Assembly (NCBI GenBank): GCA_963971305.1
Contig: OZ020308.1
Span: 16,773,092-16,837,091 of the forward strand
Direction: 5' to 3'
Source: Arcuatula senhousia
Lineage: Eukaryota; Mollusca; Bivalvia; Mytilida; Mytilidae
DNA length: 64,000 nt
Positions 23,740 through 35,614 of this stretch are shown in pieces. The notes beneath the pieces were generated by a model. The model was not told where the DNA came from, made no database searches, and saw nothing but the letters and a program-made list of their open reading frames with translations. The position numbers and the translations under genes are program-made. Numbering within the stretch: the stretch's first letter is position 1; the number at the start of each line of letters is the position of its first letter.

Positions 23740-24260
23740 CGTTGGCTATAATAGGCCGGAAGCAGCACTAAGGCGAGCTTAACTTGTCAGTAAAAGTACA
23801 CTAAAGGGCGCTCCGGGTCAGGCCGCCAAAAAGCGACAGGGATGTGTGTCCTAGTTGGTTGAATGGGACCGAAGCCCTGTCATAATGAATGCCGGGTTTG
23901 TCAGGCTATAATGCAGAAAACCCTACCGCAAACCATAAAGGTACACCGAGTTGGGAAAAAATAACGTTTCTCGCACGTTAAAGAATGCTACTGCAGGTCT
24001 CGGTTAGAACAGGATCCGTAGGATCCCCATGCAGGAGGCTAAATTGCCCATTCCTACCCATCACTCCTTTTTTCAGTGGCAGCCAAAAGGCTCCTCCCCG
24101 ATTGGCCTTGTGTTCCCATTATCTCTACTTCATCATCATTGCCTTGTGTTCCCATTATCTCTACTTCATCATCATTTTATGTTCATTGTATATCATCTCG
24201 GATATAGCCGTAATCGTGCTGCTTGGGAGTAAAGCAATAACTAACTAACTAACTAACATA
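23740..24260 (+). mobile_element. Retroposon 3' end with (AACT)n tail
   Basis: A GC-richer block of about 500 bp stands out from its AT-rich surroundings. It contains GGGCGCTCCGGGTCAGG, AGGATCCGTAGGATCC and a duplicated phrase CCTTGTGTTCCCATTATCTC (near 24108 and 24142). It ends AGCAATAACTAACTAACTAAC. The simple-repeat tail is that of a LINE or SINE 3' end. No pol III boxes were identified with confidence, so LINE and SINE cannot be told apart. Short overlapping ORFs here are not credible genes. Confidence 0.5.
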
Positions 24261-26518
24261 ATTATACGACATAGACATAAATAAACATATAAAGCATGCA
24301 GAACAAGTACATAAGAAGCACAAAGGACAACATAAAACATAATTATATAAGCATATATATAAAGTTATCTATATTATTAAACAAAAACATGTAGCACCAA
24401 AACTAGCAAGTTGGTAAAACATTTAGGTTAGCCACATGCAAATATATACATTGCTAAACAATTAAAACAAGCTCAAATAAGTATGAATGAAAAAAATTGC
24501 ACACCCTGAGGTATCTCCAGACATGAATGAAAATATATGCAAAATATCATTATCAACCTTTTCCCGCCCATTTATTTATCATACTTATTTTTGAAAATGT
24601 TCTTAATTCCCTCCCGCAAGTCGTTTTGTCGTTCATTCCACAGTTTTGCTGTCCCATACCTGTTGACTCTAAGGAGTTTGTATATACATAATATTAAAGA
24701 ATTATGCTGGTCTGGTCGTAATCAAATCATGTAAGTATATATTGGAGTATATTATTTACAATTCTTAAACTGACTTTGCCATAAAACGATCTTTGTTTGC
24801 GTATAACACAACATTGAATTTTGGAGTAAAATATACCTCAGAGCTCTTTCATTGTTTTTTTCTAACTTTTTTGTATTTCCTTATTTATAGATATATGATA
24901 TATCATAGCACCATGATTAGACTAAGTTTAATTTTTTTTAAAAAAACATGCGATCTGCGTGCTAATATCATAGTCCTGTAATATAAATATGGGGCTCCTC
25001 ATGGGGGGTACCAGGAATCAAGTAATCAGCATGTTTTTGGCCAAAGTAATCAAATAATCATATGTTTTTTGGAAATGTAATCAAAAACTTTTTTCCCAAT
25101 GGGAATCAAGTAATAAATAATTCAAACCTTGGAAATCTAATAATCATTAAATATTTGCTCTTGTAATCAAGTAATCACCTTTAAAATGGCCTGGAAATCA
25201 TGTAATCAAAAACCCCATGAGAAGGCAAAAATATCATTATATTACAGGTCACTTATGTTAATATCATTCCGGAATCCTCCTAGGGCAAATCTGGATATCT
25301 CAATTTGTCTTAAGAGAAATTGGAATTCTGATTTATACTGGATTAAATCCAGGGCAAATCAGGATTCCAATTAGCCCTGTAACATATATAGAGAATATAA
25401 GAAACATAGCACCATATATTATTACAGGTCTATGATAGCACTGATGTGCTTTTGACCGACATAAGCAATACGTTAAAGCAATAAATTAAACAATAATTGA
25501 CCGAATTTAGGTTATTTTCTGTTTTCATGACAACTTCTACAAGGAGTTTTATGTCCTTTTATCAAGTTTTTAAAAAATGGCGCGCTTTTGGTGAGTTACT
25601 TCCCGTACCGGAAATCTTCTAAAACTGGAAGAAAGGCGGACTGAAGATGGCGACAGGTTCGAATATTTATTTTTGTAGTAGAAATTAGAGCCTGTTGCAC
25701 TAGTAGACCTCTAAATAGACAAAAGAATTATATATAATATTTTTCTTTCTTTTTCATATCCACCACGTTACCAACAGACGGTAGACAGGTAAGCATTATC
25801 CACTTGAAGTTGAGAAATGACAGCTGCAGAACCAGCATCTGAAACTTGACAGACTACAGGATGTAGTGGCTTCCGGACACATGAGCTGAGGGTTCTGAGC
25901 GGCAATATCTAGAATTAAAACCGAGGCACAAGGTCTCAGGTTTTTAGTATGTAGAGAGCTCAATAATGCAATCAAAGACAGGCTAGACAGCATAGATTTG
26001 TATACAGGTCTACTCTGATGGTGACAATGAATCATACATTTATACCACTCCCAGTCCCGCCCTTATAGTCTATTCTAATATGAGGCAGGTATAACTTTTG
26101 ATGCTTCTGAAGTTACAAAATATTTAATATATTTTAATATATTTTTTTTTAATTTGATTAAAACATGTTTGAATTGCGATGAATTGAAAGAATTCATATC
26201 CAAAAATAAAACCGAACTAGCTTTTCATGTAATAGTACATGTAGGTCAGGTGTTTGCTTAATGATGTACAGAAATTGGAAAGGAAAAACTTTATTAAGAA
26301 ACTGAAAGTTGGGAAAACAAGTGTGCTTAACTGATGAAGGAAAAATCTGCTCATAATACTACATGTACATTGTACCATGACTACAAAAATATTGCACTAC
26401 AACTGTTTACTAACCTGTTATGTAGAAATTTTCATTTACATTTACCTTGGCATTGCCACAAAATATAGCAAAACCAAGTGACAATATTTTATCATCTAGT
26501 TCTAACAAAAAAATATGT
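24261..26518. other. Gene-free stretch with an ATCAAGTAATC-rich patch
   Basis: No gene is supported. From about 25010 to 25210 the words AATCAAGTAATC, GTAATCAAATAATC and close variants recur at irregular spacing, a decayed short repeat. Nothing else is recognised. Confidence 0.4.
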
Positions 26519-26880
26519 ATACCCCCTGCTGACAAAATGCTGTCTGTCAGTGTCAAACTTATATGTTCGTCTGTCTGCATATGGTCTTCATGAAACTTGT
26601 AGGAGCAACTCCTCCTAAATCATGTGATGAATTTGGTTAAAACTTAACTTAAAGGTCAAGAAAATGTGCTTCACATGGAGATGTGTTTGAAGAAAAATCT
26701 TTTAAAGGAGAACTTCCTGAGCCAACAGATTTAGCAGTGTACATAATATGTAACATATTTTATGGCCTATACACAAAATGTGTATCCGACATATCATTTA
26801 ACCCTTGTCCATCCATACATACGTGTACATATGAACATACATGGACCTCTGTAACACTCTTGTTAGGTTCTTGATAAAAT
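26519..26880. repeat. Degenerate fragment of the ATACCCCCCGC family
   Basis: The block starts GTATACCCCCTGCTGACAAA, followed by TGTCTGTC-type and AACTCCTCCTAAA phrases. It resembles the left end and first unit of the element at 59928-60853. It is diverged and lacks a matching right end. Confidence 0.4.
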
Positions 26881-27775
26881 AAGTTTAATTACCTTCACAC
26901 TAGGCGAGGGGGTCAGCGATACAACTACATTTGTAGATGTGTATTGGGTAGGCCCTTAACAACCCACTTGAAATGAGGTCACTGTGACCCATATTTTCTA
27001 CATTAACTTAACTTGGGTTATCTTCTTGGTTAAGGTCCGTTTGTCTTTGTCTTTTTGGAATAATGATGTTTGATTCAGATTGCCTATACAGTACACCTTT
27101 GCTTCTTTCTTAGATACACCACCCTCTAGAAATGAGGTCACTGCAGCCTATATCTTATGCATGAATGGTTGTGATTAGGTTCTTGGTTAAGGTCTATAAC
27201 TTTTAAAAGTAGTATTCCACCTACACGTAAGAATCATGCAAAATTGAAGAAAAGTGATTCATCGATAAAAAGGCTACAGTGGTTTATTTTTAACGTAAGA
27301 TAGTTCAAAGTATATAAAATAAGAAATAAATAACAATTTGCTCATAACTGTCTGGTCCTGGGAGAAATCTTGTCATTTTGATACAATGGTTTCTATTTAA
27401 ATTATTGACAATTTTAAGAGTTATCTCCCTTTCTTACATTTTCCCAATACATTCTATACATTTTTTCTCTCAGGACCAGAGCTAGTTTGAAAAAGAGCAC
27501 AAAAGATCAAAGCAGGATGCTAGTAGGAGTAACATATCAAAAATAAATTGGTGTAGGCTTTCCATCCATGAATCACTCTTTGTATGATTCTTATAAAAAG
27601 TGTCTATGTTTCAGATACTACATGTTGGAGGTCAATGATATTTCACCACTAGATGTGCCTATGACACCACCCACCACAAATTAAGTCACCGCAACCTAAA
27701 TATTATGAATGAACAAAATTGATTTAGGTCCATATTCCTGTGGCTCATAGACACATTTTCTAGTTTGTATTTGAA
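26881..27775 (-). mobile_element. Reverse copy of the element seen at 4050-4995
   Basis: On the minus strand it shows CACAGTGACCTCATTT, AACCAAGAA...AAC and ACATCTAGTGGTGAAATATC blocks, and starts with CTATGAGCCACAGGA, matching the element near 4075. It is more diverged, and the middle (about 27215-27600) is replaced by unrelated sequence. Confidence 0.5.
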
Positions 27776-29120
27776 ATTCTAAATTGATGTTTCTTACAAC
27801 TAAAAGGAGGATTTGATTGATTATGGGGGATTTCATCTTTAGGGTGCCTTAAAGAGGCAAATTAAAACATGCCAATATTTTAATTGTTCCCACAAAAACT
27901 ATTTTTCTGGTTGACCAAAAATTATGAAAATCTTCATTAATGTATTTATCAGGTAAGAACATGTACAGATGAGATTGAATTTGGGGGTCCTTTCTTTAAG
28001 GGGCCCAGCCGCCCTGTCCCAAAAGGGGCAAAAAAATAATGCACGTTTTTATCATTAGATGCTTTAATATTTATTTTGAATTGACTGAAAGATTATAAGT
28101 AAAAAAAAATACCAAAGGTTCTCCCCAGAATAAAATGTTTAGCATTTCAACCAATATGCCCTACAATATATTAAATATCATGGAACTACATGCTTATCTG
28201 TTACTCGAAGAAAACATCCTATTTCATACCGATGACTTTCTACAGATGTATGTTTTGTAATATTAAAAAAAAACATGGTTTTTCAATTGTAGTTTTTACT
28301 CATTCTGCAGTAATTTATAAGAACAATGTGTTTATACATGTTCATGTACATTTTGTACTTTATTTCTTAAGCTGGACAAAATATCATTTTTAGCTATTGT
28401 TTTTCTCTATATACCCCCTTGAAAACAAAGTTAAGGTGATACATAGGAACTACATGTACAGTGTCTGTCCATATGTCCAGATAGAACTCATCTCCATCTT
28501 AACCTGGATGCACGGAGGAAGTACATCATATCAAGGTGTGCATGTAAACAAAATAATTGCTTTTGCATTATTATGGACTTATATTTTTGTTTAGTATCAG
28601 TCAGGGGTATTCAATTGTGAGCTCAGTTGAAGTATAGCTTCTTTGATTGTTATTTTTCCTGCATTCTTAGTGATTTGGACCCTTAAACCTATATACATAA
28701 TATAGAAACTTCTACATTTATGATCTACTGAATATCAGAAAGAAACATAATATACATGATGAAATGTCAATAATATATTAATAAAAACACTCATTTCATT
28801 ATTTTATGAATAATAAAACTATGACTGTGTCATGTAAATAATGACTGGAGTCAACAACCCATGCAACTCTTAATCCACATTTATTTACAAAAATGTATGT
28901 TCACAAGTTTTAAGTACATGTGTATCAATGTGTATTGTTTCTTTGTACTAGTATGCAGATGTATGTTGACTTGCCATTGTGTTGTGTGTTTAGACCATTT
29001 TAATGTATAAATATGTAATTTTAATAGATTATGAGACGAGGAACAAGTGTACATGTACATTAATCAGCTGTAACTTAAAAATCCATGATGGAACTGTCTC
29101 CGAGGTGTTTGATGTCTTTA
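27776..29120. other. No gene seen
   Basis: AT-rich stretch. ORFs at 28190-28393 and 28397-28594 are phenylalanine- and isoleucine-rich by base composition and show no domain. Confidence 0.4.
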
Positions 29121-29707
29121 AATTAACCCTTGCTTAAAATTATAATGCATGTATGCTTCACATGTTTACATATAGCATATTCATGAGTCCAGTTTTTTTT
29201 TCATACATGTAAGGTCTTGACAAAAACCTTCCAGATAATAATTTAACCTGTAGGTACAAGACACTTAATATAGTGTTACAAAATGGAGTGTTATATCGAT
29301 CGACATCATTGTTTTTGGTTTATTTTTTGTTTTGAAAAAAAAAAAGTTGTAGGAAATTTAAACAGTGTCTGTACTGAACCCAGTACTCAGTATCTGTTTT
29401 TACTAATACATGTAAATTAACCCTAGCTTAAAAATATAATGCATGTATGTATATGCTTCACATGTTTACATATAGCATATTCATGAGTCCAGGTTTTTTT
29501 TGTAAGGTCTTGACAAAAACCTGCCAGATAATAATTTAATCTGTAGGTACAAAACACTTAGTGCAGTGTAACAAAATGGAGTGTTATATCTATTGACATC
29601 ATTGTTTTTGGTTTATTTTTTGTTTTGAAAAAAAAAAGTTGTAGGAAATTTAAACAGTGTCTGTACTGAACCCCGTACTTAGTATCTGTTTTTACTAATA
29701 CATGTAT
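29121..29707 (+). repeat. Two-copy 294-bp tandem duplication
   Basis: AATTAACCCT...CTTAAAA followed by TATAATGCATGTATG starts at 29121 and again at 29415. The two copies stay alignable through GACATCATTGTTTTTGG and GTCTGTACTGAACCC to ACTAATACATGTA. Differences are scattered substitutions and small indels in A- and T-runs, so the duplication is not brand new. Confidence 0.85.
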
Positions 29708-29906
29708 GCTTAACAGTGCATTGGAATGTTCTCGTAGGTGGATCCTAGCTGCTTACACCCTGCTTTACAGAAAAGTTGGTAGAATGCATAGAAAAGCATT
29801 GCAGGGTCTTGTTTGGTCATTATAAGGGTCTCTACTAAGCAAATTTCTGTACATGTATCTACCACGAGTTTTATTATTGAACATTTTACATTTCATAGCT
29901 TTTTTT

Positions 29907-30873
29907 AGCTCACCTGACCTGAAGGGCCATGTGAGCTATTGTCATCATTTGGCGTCCGTCGTGTGTCGTCCGTCCGTCGTCCGTTAACTTTTCTTTAAAG
30001 ATCTTCTTCTCTGAAACCACTGAAGGGATTGCTTTCAAACTTTGTTCATTTGATCTTTAGGATGTCCTTTACCAAGTTTGTGAAATTTGTGCAAGCCGAC
30101 CAACCAACATGGCCACCGTTGCTAAAAATATAACAGGGGGAGTCAGACTATAGTTTTTAGCTTATATCTCAAAAAGTATAAGAGATAGAGAAAATCTGAA
30201 GCAACCCTCCTTCTTGAGCATCAAAAGCTCTACGAAACTCTCTCGGGTCAAAGTTGTGGTCAACTGCCTATAAGAGTGTTTTCCCCTTAATTGTCAAAAT
30301 TGACCATTTTCACAGTTTTTGGACTTTATCCTGAAAACCGTAAGTGTTAGAGGAAAAGTTAGCATTGCGAAATTGTTAATCTTATTGAGAGCTACAAAAA
30401 TGATTTCAGGTTCAAAATTGTCAGATCAACCGTTTAAGAGTTATCCCCCTTTAACTGTTTTTTATATCAATTTTAACTGATTTTTAAAAATCTTCTTCTC
30501 TGAAACCCCTGAAGGGATTGCGTTTAAACTTTGTACACTTGATCTTTAGGATGTCCTCTATCAAGTTTGTGAAATTTATGCATGCCCACATATCAACATG
30601 GCAGCAAATTTTTTCAGCTATTTGAAATCTACAAAAATGATTTAGAGTCAAATCTGTCAGATCAACCTTTTAAGAGTTAATCCCCTTTTAACTTGTTTGT
30701 TTTTTTTCAAATGAAAGCTTTGTAACCTTGTATTCTTGATCTTAAGTGTGTTTTCTATCGCTACTTGTTGCTTTAATGTTACTTACCAAGTACATGTAGA
30801 CCATGTTGCACACTAGGTAAGAGGATTTAGCATAAGAGATCAGGTGAGCATTCAGGCTCCTGGGAGCCTCTAG
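29907..30873 (+). mobile_element. AGCTCACCTG-family copy with both ends
   Basis: The left end AGCTCACCTG (29907) and right end CAGGTGAGCA (30841-30850) are inverted, followed by TTCAGGCTCCTGGGAGCCTC, itself a short palindrome. The left part has GGCGTCCGTCG...GTCCGTCCGTCG. Internal phrases AAGGGATTGC, GTCAGATCAACC and AAGAGTTA are repeated. This is a more diverged subfamily than the one at 51212. Confidence 0.75.
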
Positions 30874-33800
30874 TCTTCTTTTATTTCCACACCTTTGCAT
30901 TTTTTTCCATTTCCAGGAAATGGGCTAGAACTCATATAACTTCCTTCTCCCATTGGTCCCCCCATGTTAAATAAACTGGAAATTATTTTTAATTGGAAAA
31001 ACTCACTTTTCCATTTGCAACAAAAACTAACCCATCTAGCATGGACTGACTTGTAGTTAGTTTCTATAAACTTACCTAAGGTTGTCTCTTTAGTTGGGTT
31101 AGTTTTTGCTGCAAGTGGAAAGTGAATTTTCAAGTTCCAAGTTGATTTACCGGTAATACTTTGCTTCGGTAGTGAACACAAAAAATGCATCGATGTAATC
31201 AATGTTAAAATAATTGTTGGATTCTAATTTTTGTGGTTTGACTGACTGTCTGAAACCATGAAAAATTGATAACCCAAGAGTTATAATACACTTCATTCAA
31301 ATTTAAGTTGTTCCCCTTTGATCATTTTGTACATGTATTGCACATTTCTTGGTACGAGGCAGACCTGTGTTTTTTCATACATGTTTTTTGATGTTCTTAT
31401 TTTATAATTCTCCTTAGTCCTTGTCTAGATTATGACAAATCTCCAAAATTAAGGCAATGTTTGTGTTTTATGTAAAAAAAGTCTTTAGACATCATTCTTG
31501 AATTTCCGTCATTGTTGTCTCCCTTTGATCATTGGATGGTTTTATAGATATACTGTTTGAATTAATTTCTAGAGTTGCAAAGACCAAGCAATCCTACATT
31601 TCTTTTTTCTGAGGATTTAAAAATGATTATTTTATGATATTTTTCTGTTTGTTGTACGGGACATATTTTGTTGGATGATTTTGGGGGGATTTGTCAGATT
31701 ATTCATGTTATTTCTTATGGAAGTTTTGAACAGTTATTTCTTTAATTTGAAAAAAAAAAATAACAAAAAATAAAAATTTCCAGGTTTATTGTTATAAAAA
31801 AGTGTCTTTATTAGGTGGAGTGATGTGACTCTTATATATTGACTGTTGAATTATTATTTATTTGTATAAGATATAATTTGCTGATTTGGCAAAATCTTGG
31901 TCTTTGATGATGCCACCACTTGTAAGAAAGGTATAAGAACTAAACTGTCACAAGCATTATTGCATAATTTGTTATGTACGTATTTATATATGGTAATTAG
32001 GCAATTTAGATTTCTTCATTTGTCAACCCAGACAAATTATGATGCCCTTTAATGGTTTTACCTGCAGTTTGATTTTTCATTTGAAAGAGGCAAAATCTGA
32101 ATTTATGTTCCAGTTTTCGTTTGATTTCATTGTTTTTGTTTAACATTTAAACTAAATTAATGTTACAAAAAGATTCTTGTTGTTAAAGAATTTCAGCGAG
32201 GAGTTTGCCTTTCTCTTCTTCTCTGGATATGGAAATTCATCAAATCATGAGGATTTCTTTCAGGCATATGCTGAAAGAGTTTGGTTTCTTTATTTTCGGT
32301 GTCAAGACAAGGTGTCTTTATTATCATTGAGCTGAATGAAGTGTGCAGTGTGGTTCTGCCCTACATTTGTAATATTCCATTGGTTGGTTTGATGGTTTTG
32401 CTTTTAGTTTTTACATTCAATGTATATCAACATGGACATAGACTTGTTGGAGAGATATAAAACTAAAGACATAACTTTGATTTTAAAATTCAAGCAAATA
32501 TAAGGGAAAGGTGACACAATTTCACGTTACCCCTGAAGCAACCACATACAAAGTATTCAGTTTCTAATACAAATGTATGTCCTTGCCTTTCCCCCTCCTG
32601 TACAAAAAATATTTTTAGTTGACGTAATAATGTACATGTAGAAGATTTCTTGAATCTGATGAGACCAGGCTCCCCTTTGGCTTTGGTTAGTCAAACTGAA
32701 AGAGTCTCAATTCTGGATCTGCCTCTGTACATACATTGTGGTGTAACATTTTATATTTTTTTTAAAAAGAATAAATATTTAAATCTGGGTTGTCATTACA
32801 TATATTAAGGACCATGATCTTAGGCTTCTAACTATGACTTTGTAATACATGGCTCAGTTACGGAACATTAATTTCCATCGTAATTTGTTTTGGACCGTCT
32901 AATTATATTATAAGTGGTTTTTGCCTGGAAGGAACTGTATAACTAAACAGTGTTCTTGTTTAATAACATATTAGGAGACTTTTAATTCCCTAAGATTACT
33001 CATGTCTCATCTTGACAATGCAGTTTTATGATGCAACTAAATTTGATGACAATTGCCCTCTTGCAAGTTTCATTTCGAAGCCTGTATTTAATATGCTTAG
33101 CACGACCCTAAAGTAAATACTTGTGACGCAATATATTTAATATTAAATTTGGTCCTATATCATTAGTATTTATGCATTTTAAATTGATGACGATTTGGAT
33201 CTTATTTAAATGTAATACTAAGTACACAACTTGTTGAGCACTTTGTGAAAACTTTGAATAGGAGATGTTCTATTAAAGGAAAATAGAAGATACATTGAAG
33301 GATAAAGTGTTTGCTTCATATGTTAATGCTTCACTGATTTAATATTTTCTCATATGCTGCTCAATGATAAACTGATTTTGGGACGCTTGTAGAAAATTGT
33401 TCTTTGCTTTAGACCTGTTCTTGGTTGTGCCTGTGATTTGGAATTTTTATGTGTTTGAAAAAAGTGGACTTAAACTTTCAATTCCTTCAGTTTTGATAGG
33501 GGAAAATTTCTGGCTATTGCTTGGTTTGTGCATGTGTTTTGAAAAAAGGAGATTTGTATGTTCTGTGCTGGAAGTAATTCAATTCCCTTAGCATCATAAC
33601 ATAATATGTTCTTATAACAGGAAAAAGTTATCTCGGCTAAACTTGTTTTGGAATATTTTTTTTAGAAACATTTGTTTTATGTGTTGGAATAAGGAGTGGA
33701 CTTCTACCTTTCATTCCTTTTAATTCTATGTTAGATAATTGTTCTTATACCAGGAAGTTTTTCGGTAAATATATATTGCATGATAACATTTGACCAAAGA

Positions 33801-35074
33801 TTAAAAAAATACTATAAATCATAATTATTTATATGACCGTGTTCTGTTGTGCAAGTGTATGCTCAAATTTTAGGAAAAATTACTTAATTTTGATGGATTG
33901 TCAATTGTATAACTTATCATCTACGCTTTGAAGGAAAAACTTCGGTTGTGATCAAAGGAAAATTTCGTAAACTCAGTACGTTTTATTTTGAGTTGTTCAA
34001 GGTGCAATTTTATAGTGCAAGTATTTTTGTTTATTAGTCTAAGTTTAAATACTATCTGGACATTTTATCTGGGATGCAACAGTTTGTAATTTGTTATGGA
34101 CTAAACATTTTTTTTAATAGGGGACTATAACAAAGTCGTAAAACACATTTAAGCAGAAAATAACCACTTGACGATTTTATGTCCCTGTTATTAAGAAATT
34201 TTATCCAATGTAAATATCACTTATGTTTTGAAGAGATAAAAACAGACCATTTTGTTCAATTTATTTAATTTTTAGATCAAGTTTTTAGGGAAATTTTTCA
34301 CTTCATAAACTAGCAGTATGATTTTCTCCTCTTTATTGGAGTATTGACTGAGCATTTAGATGTTTAAAAGATTTTGATCAGATTTCTTTTGAATTTAAGG
34401 GAGATACCTTGTGTTTAATTTACGATCAGGTGAAAAATTTATCACTGTAAAAGGAGACCTGCGACCACTTCATGCAAATTTTAATTTAGGAGAATTTGTT
34501 TAAATTTTTAATTCATTTATTGCTGACCTTGTGTGGCCTTTGGATACCATATTTTTTCTCCTGCTGTTTTATAAAATTTTCTGAATCGTTGAGTGGACTG
34601 TGAAATTTTTGTGGATGGTGGACTGTGAACGATTGTTGTATTAGCGTGTAGGAGGGAGGTTAAAGTAGAGTTCTGCGTGGTCTCAAGCACTACAACAACA
34701 AGGATATTTGTAAATAAATAGTAGCCTTGCTGGATTAGATTAATACATCTCAGATCTGCTATTGTAATTATTGGAGCCAGTTAGGAACAATATAAAGTGT
34801 ATTGAATCTGCTAAAACTATCTATTTCAACTCGATAAAAAAATTTTGCTCATCATATAAAAATATTATATCTTAATGGAATTATGGCAGTTTTGTAAACT
34901 CATATGAGATATCTGCTTTGGACAGGAGTTTGTGAAATATAGTGAATAGGTTTTTGCATTTGTCAGGGGTAGGTAGATTGACTAGTACTTATACAATAGT
35001 GTATTGATAGAAAGGAAATGATTGTGGATTAACTTGTCACATCAGGAAGTGTTGTATAAAAATTCAGTCACAAT
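30874..35074. other. Gene-free region upstream of the first septin exon
   Basis: No coding exon is seen. The last kilobase before 35075 probably holds the promoter and 5' UTR of the long septin isoform, but I see no dependable TATA box or initiator. The 110-codon minus-strand ORF at 30870-31202 shows no domain and overlaps a repeat end. Confidence 0.4.
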
Positions 35075-35614
35075 ATGGGGGACACGACAATCGAAAACAA
35101 CAGCTTACGTCTCAGTTTGAAAAAGTTAAGAAAAGTATCGTTAACAGGGTCTGAGGATTTCAGTAATGCAAATGGAGATGTTCACAATGTTAAGAAAAAT
35201 TTGGAAACTGAGGACTTAAACCATAAGTTGACCAACAATTGTAAAATAGTCACGGATAATGTGACTGATTTAGCATCAAAATGCAACAACAATAATGACA
35301 GCAAAAACAATTCCCAAGTGACCTTGACATTGAATAATTCTGCCGATTCAGACGAGGAACATAATGAATCTTTAGAAATTTCAAACGTTTCTCTCCTCAT
35401 CGAGGAGCCAGAGGATTTAACTGTTTCAGAAACTAGTAGTCTGTCACAAGATATAAGTGCTGACCAGGTCTCTATAAATAGCAACAATGAGGGTCACGGA
35501 TCAAGTCCTCCTCCAAAAACGAAAAAAAATTGTAAACTTCATAAATCGGAATCATTTGGACCAATCAGGTTGAGGAAAACTGGGGGAGAAATTCTGTTGT
35601 CACGGTATCATAAG
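35075..35614 (+). CDS. Septin alternative first coding exon A (disordered acidic N-terminus)
   Basis: An ATG at 35075 opens 180 codons that end at CATAAG|GTAAGC, a good splice donor, in phase 0. The encoded segment is rich in Ser, Asn, Asp and Glu (for example NNNNDSKNNS and NSADSDEEHNESLE). It becomes basic at the end (PPPKTKKNCKLHKS, then IRLRKTGG). I see no folded domain, signal peptide or membrane segment. It ends in phase 0, and the septin core exon at 61792 starts in phase 0, so splicing between them keeps the frame. Joining it to the exon at 49158 is less likely because that exon has no phase-0 acceptor at its start. The link to the septin gene rests on strand, phase and lack of any other gene between, so it is an inference. 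It could instead belong to an unrelated gene. Confidence 0.6.

Noticed and set aside
23740..24260. tRNA-derived SINE with pol III promoter
   Set aside because: I could not identify convincing A and B boxes. Only the 3' tail supports a retroposon, so the class was left open.
30870..31202. 110-codon minus-strand ORF
   Set aside because: It has no domain, overlaps the end of a repeat, and has no splice or context support.
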